Assembly: GCA_024449915.1 (NCBI GenBank)
Contig: JAMZAV010004584.1
Location: 1-64,000 of the forward strand
DNA from: Sweltsa coloradensis
Taxonomy: Eukaryota; Arthropoda; Insecta; Plecoptera; Chloroperlidae
Direction of reading: 5' to 3'
DNA: 64,000 bases
Position numbers and translations under genes: made by a program. Below, one piece after another: positions 23,985 to 32,787 of this stretch. Position 1 is the stretch's first letter. Every line of letters begins with the position of its first letter. The notes under the pieces were generated by a model, which was given only the letters and a program-made list of their open reading frames with translations, was not told the origin of the DNA and did not search any database.

Positions 23985-24812
23985 TGTCATGTATTAGGGT
24001 TAGGACCCTAACACATGTGTCTACTCAACCGGGAAGATGTCACGATCATGCTTGACGTCATTTACGCCAGAGAACATACCGACGTGAGTTCATTAAGGGT
24101 CAAGACGTCTAGTTACTTTCCGGTGAGGCTCATTTAGACGCAATACAGGAAGGGAATCGACCGACAAAACGCTGAATACTAAAGATTGCACAACTAAATA
24201 GTGCAAGTAAATCGGACTTTGATTAAGTGCACTGAACGTAAGAGTGCGGACGTTCGTGGAGAACAGAGGGGGAGACGAGCGACAACCGTTGACGGAGGAG
24301 GTCAGGAGAGTGCAACAACAACCGCAACGTGAACCACAAATGTCCTGGAAGAGTTCTAAGTGAGGATTACCGGATGAAGAACCAGAACAAGGATTAGCCA
24401 TCGGAAGAGGTGAAGTGAGAAGACATCGCCCGGGGTTCGACATCAGGGTGTCGGAGGGGGCCAGTCTAAACCACATACCAGGGACTAGAAGCATTCGGTA
24501 AGCCATGCAAACCAATTAGTTAGTCATAGAGTCAGTAGAGGTATGAACCCACGGTCTGCCAGACGGAACTCATAGGTTCGATCCTAGGCCAGAATAGGAG
24601 GGTTACTATGTTCATCTTCCATACAGTGCTGGTCTCTTAAGTGGAATCACGTCTAATTATTGTGTCTACATCCCCCTCATGAACCCACCTACCCACGATC
24701 CCTGGTCCGTGCTAGCTATTTAAGCCTAAAGAGTTTACGCTACGCCCCCACTTAAACACTCATTTGGCGATCACCACCCTCAGCCAAAGGGCCTAACTAG
24801 CTATGCGTGACA
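23985..24812. mobile_element. Solo LTR (828 bp) inserted in tail E
   Basis: Starts TGTCATG and ends CGTGACA (TG...CA ends with a short inverted repeat). It is flanked by ATAT on both sides and splits the LINE motif GCGCA-ATATGA. No coding region and no second LTR, so it is probably a solo LTR left by recombination. A tRNA-like B-box GGTTCGATCCT lies at ~24,572. Orientation is uncertain. Confidence 0.7.
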
Positions 24813-24940
24813 ATATGAATTACCAAGTTGAAGCGCTCTAGTTTCTCACGTCGTCGTCGTGTGCTAAGTCAGGTGTTTCCTCCTTGGCAGAACGGCGAAA
24901 CCTTTTGATGGGTACACACGCAATGAAAATTAAAGCTATG
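24813..24940 (+). repeat. Remainder of tail E after the solo LTR
   Basis: Continues ATATGAATTACCAAGTTGAA then GCGCTCTAGTTTCTCACGTC, completing the hairpin begun at ~23,973. Confidence 0.65.
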
Positions 24941-26112
24941 CCTTACCATCCAGCAAATTTGGATGTTTTTAATGTGAAATATGTCAAACACTTTGATAAT
25001 AAATCCATGGCAACCCTTCCAACGGGATAAGATGTGAACTTTTGTTTAATCTTATAGATTTTAATCTGCCAACAGTTTTTAATTTTGTTTTTAGCAATTA
25101 CCCGCCCTGGTCTACACCAGAGCCGATTATTATATTCGACCTTTGTCGTTTTGATAAAAACTCTTCTTGCGATAGTGTATTCCAAATTGACTTTAAAAAG
25201 CTTTGCCATGAACATCAAAGGTTTACTTTGGTATTCACAGATGGCTCCAAAATTTACAACAAGGTTGGAAGTGCCTTTTATTGCTCCACCTTAACTGATC
25301 ATTTCAGGCTTAGCGACGTATGTTCAGTTTTCACTGCAGAGTTATTCGCCATTCGTGAAGCTCTTCAATTCAATGCTTCAATTTCAATTCTTCTTCTTCA
25401 ATTCAAGCTATAAAACTCATGTATTCAAGTCATCATTTGGTACCAGATATCAAATTCTATTTAGAAAAACTATTTTCTAAAGGAAATATAATAGAGTTTT
25501 GCTGGATAGTTCCCGTTCCAGATGTCAAGAATGCAATCAAGCAAAGATTGTTGGATTGCTTTCAAGGCATCTTGGATTTTAGCAAAATATCAAATGAGTA
25601 GTGAGATGCCCTCACTGACTAATAAATTCGTCCTCCTACGTCTCGACTCTTACGTAGAGAAGAGGTGGTATTGTCCAGAATTCGTAGGCCACACACGCCT
25701 AACTCACGGATATCTCTTAACCAAGAAAATATATTCCCAGATGTGACACATGTGATGTACCTTTAACCGTACATCATATGCTAGCAGAATGTACCAAAAA
25801 TGATGCCTTGCGCACGCAATTTGATCTCTCCCAATCATATGAAGAAGTTCTATCATATGATTACGGCGACAAAGATTCTAGATTTTTTATTAAGAGTAAT
25901 TATTCATTTAACAAAATTTATTTCACCTCATAAACATTTCCGTGTTTATTTATTTCCTATAAAAAAAACTTTTTTGGCTTTTACAATCATCATTTTTTTT
26001 CTTATTTTTATCCACTCAGAAAACAATTATAATCATAAAACACATTATTAACTCATTTAATTTGGTTTCAATATCACAGGTGGTGCAATATGACCTAACA
26101 GGTTGAAGCGCC
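24941..26112 (+). pseudogene. Second RNase H-LINE copy, internally deleted
   Basis: Paralogue of 22,769-23,980. It retains LVFTDGSK and AELFAIREAL, but the segment encoding the PGHVGIEGNEHAD motif is gone: GCTGGATA joins directly to GTTCCCGTTCCAG at ~25,509. Several frameshifts follow (frames at 25,042-25,413, 25,419-25,601 and 25,522-25,746). It ends with the A-rich stretch and the hairpin GGTGCAATATGACCTAACAG at ~26,082. Clearly non-functional. Confidence 0.8.
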
Positions 26113-26240
26113 CTAGTTTCTCATGTCGTTGTACATCCAGTCGATTGTACACGGTAATCTCTACATTAACCTCGTTCCTCTTTTCGACAGCGCCTGTGAA
26201 TGAGAACATACGAATTAGACACTTTGCTTATCGTCCATGC

Positions 26241-26698
26241 TAGTGGATCTCAATCTGTGGTACGCGTGCCCCCATGGAAACGAGGGAGTTTCCAGGTGGT
26301 AATCGAAAAAGTCTTGCTTAACCAAAACTTATCATTTTATAATCAAATCCACGCTAAGTAGTTAAAAGCTACTAACTTATGCAGTATATATAAATGCTGT
26401 CTGTCCATGTTACAATAATATTTATAAATTAATTTGGCACTGCCCAAGCACGTACAATACAAAGACAAGTCTGTACAGTTTCTACAACGCAGGCTACATG
26501 AACTTCAAGGTAGTGTGATAACTATGTGTTCGGTAACATTAAGTGACGGTCAAAATGCTCTTATCTTCTGCGTTACCGAACCGTTCAAGCGGGAAAACAG
26601 CGGGAAATGTTGACTGTTGTTTGTTTTAAGAAGGGTGGGTACGTGGTTGAAGCCAAACTACTCAGGGGTACAGTGGCTGGAAGGTTTGGGAACCACTG
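26241..26698 (+). mobile_element. Non-autonomous hAT element with 8-bp TSD
   Basis: Left end TAGTGGATCTCAATCTGTGG, right end GGTTTGGGAACCACTG, an imperfect inverted pair of the CAGTGGTTCCCAAAC type. Flanked by perfect 8-bp direct repeats GTCCATGC at 26,233-26,240 and 26,699-26,706. At 458 bp with no ORF, it depends on a hAT transposase in trans. Confidence 0.85.
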
Positions 26699-26781
26699 GT
26701 CCATGCGAACAGTTTAGTAAAAATAAATTTACAAATCATCAAGATAACTCATGCTTCTTGTTGCGTTGTGAACGCTTGGCG

Positions 26782-27103
26782 TCCCCCGTCTGGGCCGGGG
26801 TAGAATCTGGCCCAGAGGGATGGCTCTGCTAATAGTACAAGGCGAGGAAAGAGATAAAGTCATCTCGCAAACATCAGCTAGCAATTAGGGGAGAAGTCCC
26901 TGAAACTATAGAGGCGAGCTCTTGCAGTCGTCGTCGGGGATCCATCCCTATCGCCTTGACGACCTCCCCGACGACGATGACCATGACAGCACAAACGATG
27001 ACAAAGACGATGACGACCGCGCCTTGAGAACCCCTACCTTATTTCCTCCTCCTTGGTTGGACTTTCCTCTTCATGTCCCCAAGGCTTGAGTGGCGCATTC
27101 TAC
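26782..27103 (+). repeat. Repeat D, copy 1 (3' end interrupted by element B)
   Basis: Landmarks in order: CCCCGTCTGGGCC, GGCTCTGCTAAT, CTCGCAAACATCAGCTA, AGGCGAGCTCT, a GACGACGATGAC-rich stretch, and GAGTGGCGCATT. The last word belongs to the 3' hairpin, which here breaks off where element B begins. Confidence 0.7.
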
Positions 27104-27444
27104 ACTGCTTCCTCGATTGTATTTTGATTGCTTCTAGGTGGCAGTGCATAGTGGCCAGAAACCTCGTGCCACTTTTCGTCATGGAAACGTTACTTTTGTT
27201 ATAATGTAATTTCCATCTACACTATTTATGGGATCAAAATAAAATTAGCATATTCGTGACCGGACGGACATTCTAAATGATTTGGCCACCTCGGATTTTG
27301 TCGCCGTTTAGTTAAAAAAAAAACTTTCGATTAACTTTAATGTAACTTTGTACTTTGTAATTTTTTGAACGATTTTGCTTCAAAACTAATGGCATTCAAT
27401 CGAGAACGAAGCTTGCGGATGGTGAAAATTTCAACTCGATCCGA
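27104..27444 (+). repeat. Element B copy 2, left half
   Basis: From CTGCTTCCTCG to CAACTCGATCCGAG, where the P element interrupts it; the right half resumes at ~38,479. It therefore supplies an empty-site reference, together with 1-302 and 54,118-54,620. Confidence 0.8.
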
Positions 27445-27486
27445 GCATAGAGATAGATATAGTACTTCGTACCCAAGAGATGCATC
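27445..27486 (+). repeat. Left terminal inverted repeat of P element
   Basis: 42 bases beginning CATAGAGATAGATATAGTAC, an exact reverse complement of 38,429-38,470. The outermost C may instead belong to the target duplication. Confidence 0.97.
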
Positions 27487-27547
27487 TTCAATGGGGGGGC
27501 GGCGACATATGCTAACAAATGTCAGCGCCGACCTCGGTGGCTCACGG

Positions 27548-27562
27548 CGGCCATATTGTATG
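27548..27562 (+). repeat. Left subterminal inverted repeat
   Basis: CGGCCATATTGTATG, 103 bases from the left end. Its exact reverse complement lies at 38,333-38,347. Drosophila P elements have an 11-bp inverted repeat at a similar distance from each end; the parallel is by position, not sequence. Confidence 0.75.
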
Positions 27563-27663
27563 TGTAAATTTGATGGTCTGCTATTGACAGCTTGTATTTT
27601 CTTCACTTCTACTCGCTCACGAGGGTTATATTCTCATACAGATAACGAATTGTTTTAGTCACA

Positions 27664-27685
27664 ATGGACAGAGCAAAGAGTGAAG
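27664..27685 (+). CDS. Accessory gene exon 1
   Basis: Encodes MDRAKSE plus the first base of a split Asp codon; donor gtacat. Confidence 0.7.
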
Positions 27686-30600
27686 GTACATACAATCAAT
27701 TAAAGTTCTCATTTTCTTAGTAAAACCTCTTAAATGTCGTAATTTACCAATTTGTTGCATGCTGAGCCTAGGCCTTGGCCAATTGCCCTGGCTTGCCTGT
27801 GGACCATACACTATCCACATGTATTTAGGCCTACGTATATTGCCAAGACTATTATGGGTTTGTTCATAAATTGCTTAGAATGGCCTAAAATCACTTTCAT
27901 AACTGAACTACCATACAAATAATAAACCTGGAACTGGTTGTCTAGGGCCTCCGCCTAGACTCAAGTAAATGGTGGGCTAGGCCTAGGCCTAGTCCTAGGG
28001 CCTATGGGCTTATTTAGCTTAACAGCAATAAGGCACTGGACAAGGGGATAGAGAATGATCGTGCATATAAGCCGTTGTGTACCGACCGGTAGTAAATATC
28101 CCTGGATAGTTCAAACTCAAAGGCCTAGACTTGCTTATTGGTGTGTCCTAGTGCCAGATAAAACTCGAGGTCCGAGTGCTCTATGATTTGAATTTCACTA
28201 TAAAGAGAGGTAAAGACGCACGCATAAGACTAGCCTACATCGTCCTAACAATAAAAATAAGATAAGGGTTTGACCATAGATATCATAATACGTCAAATTT
28301 ATCCCACACTGGTCATTTATGAAATGAGCAGAAAGAAGGTTTAGCTGTGCGTAGGCCTACGCTAGTAGGCCTAGGCTACAGGTAATAAGTTAACAGGACC
28401 CATCATGTATGTTAAAACAAACAAATGTAGGCCTGAGATTATCTAACAAGTAGCAAGCTACATTTTACTCTTAACCTAAATTGAAACTTGGGCATGGGAG
28501 GCCTAGCCTACTTCATAGGCCAATGCCAGGGGTTTGATAAAATACCTTAGGGCCTATAATTAGGCCCACAACATTGGCTCTATACCTAGGCCTAGCTTAA
28601 TGTAGGCCTAACTAGGGGCCTATGCTACTAGCCATGATCTAATAATATTTCTCGTTACTAAGGTCTACCCATGCGCATGTGGGTGGAGCTTCGGTGAACC
28701 CGTTTACGTCATGCGCGGCTTTGAACGAAACTCGTCCGCTGGACAGGTCGGCCTATGCGCATGAGGCAGGAGCTTTCCGCTGCGCTGTGACGTAAGCGGG
28801 TTCACCGGCTTACGGCATGCGCAGCTTTGAACGAAACTCGTCGCGGGGACGAGCAGACCTTAGTAACGAGAAATATTATTAGATCATGGCTACTAGCTTA
28901 TAGACCCTAAGTACTCTCATTTTATGAGTGGCGGAAGAGGGGAAACGTGTCGCAAAAAAGACCACAATGGAAATGTGCTGGATTGGGATAGATAGGGCCT
29001 ATACCTACAGATTGTTATTATTTCCGCCAATCAGGAACGTTTCCATTATTTATTCAATTCAATTTTATTCAATACAATACAATATTTCCTATTATCTTAC
29101 ACAAAAAACAAGTTACGTTAGAGTAATTTCTAATAATACCGTAAGTTTACATGGCAGTAATGTACATAGAAAGTGTTTACACACACAAAATGATGAAAAA
29201 AATATGATATAAAAAAATAAGATGGTCAATACTACTTTTTTTGTAAAAGATGAGATATAAAATATAGTGTAGAGACAAAAATAAAATATAAAAATAAATA
29301 TAGGACTATTGAGATCTTATGAAAATGAGATAAAAGATATAATTTTGATCGGGTTGTTCTATTGCGGTGGTGTTTCATATATCTGCCACCACAAAAGAAC
29401 AACCCAATCAATAAATAATGTCATCAACGGGTCACAATAAACTTAAACAGTTTTATCGTGAACGTTTTGTATCTCCATTACTTTTATAGGCCTATTGGTC
29501 ATTTCATGCAGGAGCCTAGTCGCTTGCCTAGCCTAGGTTTAATCTTAAAAGCGTCTAGACTATATTTTGTAAGACTATCCCCAGGTAGAGGAGGCCTATA
29601 TCACACCTTGCTGATGTTGCAAAATGGAAAAAAATATGCATGTTATCATGGAAGGCTAAATCAGAAATAATTTAATCAAATACCATGGTCACTGTCATAA
29701 GATAGCCTAGCCTACCTTAAGTTTATTTTGTGTCATCCCTCAATTTGTAGATCTGCCTTCAAAAACACTACTTATATTGGAGAAAGCAATCAGGGACCAT
29801 TTTACTTTGGATGACATGGTGGATTTGGGTTATCAAGAAGAAGACGTTGAGTTATGGTCGTCTCGTACTGCGTTTCTCTTTGAAATACCAACAATCGAGA
29901 AGTTTTGGGCACAAACCCACAAGTTACGACTCAATGAGGAAGAAATGTCTCCGTTACAAAACATCGTCGGAAATGTAATGGTAAGTGAAAAACACTAACT
30001 TTGTACAGGGCAGGATATGGCCATGGAGGACAATCCTAACAGCCCAACGCGGAAACTTCTTTTCCGACTCTGCTTATGCACTTGTGCCTAGACCCTTTGC
30101 CATGCATATACCTAGGCCTAACTGACACTTTAGTGTCGTTTTAACATTCTGATATTACGAAAGCCACAATTTTAGCCTACATTTGAAAAAATTCTCCTTT
30201 TTTACTTGTAGCTTTACTTTACCAAGTAGGCTAAGCAAAACATACACATACTTACTGTTACAGAAAATTAAATAGAATTGTTAAATGTAAATTTATCATT
30301 CTTCTACAGGAATCAAATAGCATTGAAACGAACAAAGATGTAAAGTTCGAAACCCAATGCGTGTTCCGAAAGATAATGGAAGATGTTCTGTTATATTGCC
30401 AAACCAATGTGGCAAGGAAAAATTTTCCAAAAAAATCTGCCAATGACAAGGTTGATAAAAAAACAGTTCATTCGGCACACCGTCACTTTTTGGGGTACAT
30501 GCTACGGCAGCTGAGTAAAAAATTTGGTTACGAAAACTTTGAATGTTTTTATCTCAAGCGTGAAACACATCCTGGGCTATTCAAAGCCCAGATCGACAGC

Positions 30601-31017
30601 TTTTCATGGACGAAGGCTCTTGACAGAGGAGGATTAGTTTATTGCTCCTACGCTTTCTACGAGTTCTTTGAAAAATTTTTACCAATTGAGGATGAATTCT
30701 TATTGAGAAATAAGAAAAGAAACACATGTGATCTCCTCAAAAACCTTCGTACCAACGAAACTCTTTCCGAGCAATGGAGAAACATTTGGAAAGGGGACGC
30801 GGCATTGTGTGAGAAAGTATTCAATGAAGCTGTTCGTCTGCATATCAATGGACGGCTGAGAGCTTTTGTTCGATACGTGAAAGACTTAAACAAAACAAAG
30901 ACACGTGTTGCCCGAACAGTTGCCAAGATCAAGAGCAAGAACAAGACTCAACATGCTGGCAGCAAGAAACCACTGCGGACACAGCTGGCCAATGTCGGTT
31001 CTCGGGAACATAACTGA
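27664..31017 (+). CDS. P-element accessory protein, 319 aa, three exons
   Basis: Exons 27,664-27,685, 29,751-29,980 and 30,310-31,017 join in frame (960 nt with stop). The donors are G/gtacat and ATG/gtaagt; the acceptors are ttgtag and ctacag. A GAT codon is split across intron 1. The start is the only ATG giving this phase near the left end, about 220 bases inside the element. I do not firmly recognise the protein. Residues 84-279 are helical in character, with FLGYMLRQLSKKF (144-156), an LDRGGLVYCSYAFYEFF block (188-204), and HINGRLRAFVRYVKDL (262-277). The last ~40 residues are Lys/Arg-rich and probably nuclear or nucleic-acid binding. This order resembles the C-terminal domain of THAP9-like transposases (AGY...RKL, then DRGGL..PS, then RL+..K), but the cysteines usual in that domain are not in register. 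Inferred role: transposase partner. Alternative: captured host gene. Confidence 0.8.
28633..28888. mobile_element. 256-bp MITE with CATGATC ends in accessory intron 1
   Basis: Near-perfect terminal inverted repeats of ~36 bases (CATGATCTAATAATATTTCT ... complement). A perfect 9-bp direct repeat GCTACTAGC flanks it at 28,624-28,632 and 28,889-28,897. It also holds two inverted GCATGCGC-type GC-rich blocks. CATGATC ends and an 8-9 bp duplication are compatible with P-type mobilisation. Confidence 0.85.
29347..29409 (+). repeat. 63-nt hairpin in accessory intron 1
   Basis: 24-base arms (GATCGGGTTGTTCTATTGCG... and the complement ending AACAACCCAATC) pair at 21 of 24 positions around a ~15-base loop. 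It could be a tiny foldback or a precursor-miRNA-like hairpin. Confidence 0.6.
29751..29980 (+). CDS. Accessory gene exon 2
   Basis: Residues 8-84, acidic (for example LDDMVDLGYQEEDVELW). Acceptor TTGTAG, donor ATG/GTAAGT. The frame is open across the whole exon. Confidence 0.85.
30310..31017 (+). CDS. Accessory gene exon 3 (terminal)
   Basis: Residues 85-319 and the stop. Acceptor TTCTACAG. It carries the DRGGL block and the basic C terminus. Confidence 0.9.
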   Translation, partial: ESNSIETNKDVKFETQCVFRKIMEDVLLYCQTNVARKNFPKKSANDKVDKKTVHSAHRHFLGYMLRQLSKKFGYENFECFYLKRETHPGLFKAQIDSFSWTKALDRGGLVYCSYAFYEFFEKFLPIEDEFLLRNKKRNTCDLLKNLRTNETLSEQWRNIWKGDAALCEKVFNEAVRLHINGRLRAFVRYVKDLNKTKTRVARTVAKIKSKNKTQHAGSKKPLRTQLANVGSREHN

Positions 31018-31171
31018 TGCTAATAAGTCCTAACTAAGGACTATCACATTTATTTAGGCCTACAATCTTTATCACATACTTATCTTATATCTTATAAACC
31101 CATCAATCATTTTCCACAATATATTTATTATTAAAACATATTGTTAAACTTGGGAAAAATTTGTAAAGAAA

Positions 31172-31177
31172 AATAAA
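31172..31177 (+). terminator. Polyadenylation signal, accessory gene
   Basis: AATAAA 155 bases after the stop codon, in an A/T-rich 3' UTR. Confidence 0.65.
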
Positions 31178-31338
31178 TTTCAAATTGTTTATGTTTCAAC
31201 CAAACCTTTTTTAAATGATATAAACCTCCTTTTCGACCTTTCTAATTCATGCTCGTGCTAATCTGTGCAATGACATGAAATGCAGTAGGCCTACAGCACA
31301 AAGGGTATAGCAGAGGGCCTAACAGGTTTCAATAGCAG

Positions 31339-31496
31339 TATAGTTGCTCCATTGAAAGAATGCAGATGCTAGCGGCATCAGCGGGGCCGAGCGGACTAAT
31401 AAGCAATCAGTATTTTAAATTAGGAGCCGCTGATTGGCTAGAGCTAGCTCGCCGCTGACATCACCATCTGCATACTTCCGATGGAGCAGCTATATA
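31339..31496. repeat. Hairpin insert 1 between the two P-element genes
   Basis: Ends TATAGTTGCTCCATTG and its near complement TGGAGCAGCTATA. The centre holds GCAATCAG-TATTTTAAAT and CGCTGATTGGC, words shared with 32,351-32,495. Confidence 0.6.
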
Positions 31497-32350
31497 GTTG
31501 ATGTAATTTTTTCAATAGCCACGCAAAAGTTCAATGGGAACATTTTAACCGTGCAAACTGTGGTTATGAATATCTACCAACTACCTTTAGGTTAACAATG
31601 TTGCTTAGTAGTTATGATTAGTTAGGCTCATAGGCCTACTTCATTTTTGTTGCATACAAGATTATCAAGCCCAGTCTATACCCATGTCTAAAGGTTGGCC
31701 GCGGCCAAGACTACTATTGACAGCAGATTGCGCCAGTAGTCACAAAACTATGACGGATGCTTTGTAGAGCTTAGGCCAAAAATTAGAGCTGGATCAGCTG
31801 GGAACATAATAGCCTACTAGGTTACAAGTGCTATCCTGAGTGGTATGCCCAGCTTAGGCATTAGGTAAACCTAGGTCCTAATTTACTTGAATTTTAAGCC
31901 TATTTAATAGTTGAAATATAAACTGAATATTAAAAACAATCTGTAGGCCCTATAGAACGATTTGCACTCTGGTAATTGACATAGCTGACAATTCAGCAAA
32001 TTTAATTTCTCGAGAGTGTGCTGGGCGTAAGACTACTTACGAATGCAAGGCAGTGCCATATAACTAAAGAAAAGACCTACATTAGGCCTCTCACTAGGCC
32101 CTCCCCCAGTAGTTATAAAGGGCTATGTAACACTTATAAAATAAGATTAATTGCATTTTTAAACTTTCCATCTAATCTAATGGTACCTATGCAGAATGGA
32201 AACTGACATTCATAACTGCTGATTAAATTATGATGGACGAACAAACTGCAATAATAACTTTTCCTTTCAACATTGGTATTTTTAGTTAGCATTATATTGA
32301 TTGTCAAATGCTTCAGGTAGACTCTCATCGACAATGGATGAATCCGGGGT

Positions 32351-32495
32351 TATAGTTGCTTCGAAGCAAGTAAGCAAATGTGCGCGGTTTCGGCGGGCCA
32401 ATCAGTGCTCGGTATTTTAAATCGGGGACCGCTGATTGGCTGCAATCCACCCGCCGGTGACGTCAGCATCTGCTTGCTGCACGGTCTGTATCGTG
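32351..32495. repeat. Hairpin insert 2, related to insert 1
   Basis: Starts TATAGTTGCT like insert 1. It has GCCAATCAGTGCTCGGTATT and CGCTGATTGGCTG arranged symmetrically. The inverted CCAAT/ATTGG pair around an AT core could be promoter-like or simply foldback symmetry. Confidence 0.5.
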
Positions 32496-32671
32496 TAGGG
32501 CCTACCGGTAACAACGGAATTCATGGGTCTACTGGTATGGGAAAACTGTTCCGCCAGGCCATAGTAAGCTACATATTGACTATGAGCGCTAAATTTAGTT
32601 TCAAATGCACGCAGATACGCTGCATAGGCATCAAAACACCCGAAGCTCGTAAACAATAGAAGGGCCTGCTT

Positions 32672-32677
32672 TTTATT
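32672..32677 (-). terminator. Polyadenylation signal, transposase gene
   Basis: AATAAA on the minus strand, 23 bases past the TAG stop. Confidence 0.65.
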
Positions 32678-32699
32678 ATTGGGTGAGAATAGCGTTAAT

Positions 32700-32787
32700 C
32701 TAATGGGTTATATTTCCCTTTCCACAGAAGGCGACTTCTTGCTTCGCTATTCGCATCGATTTCAGTTTTGCAGAATTGTCACCGTAT
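32700..32787 (-). CDS. Transposase exon 5
   Basis: Acceptor TTTCTTTCAG; encodes YGDNSAKLKSMRIAKQE and then a short tail to TAG. YGDN after the E block matches the family. Confidence 0.85.
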
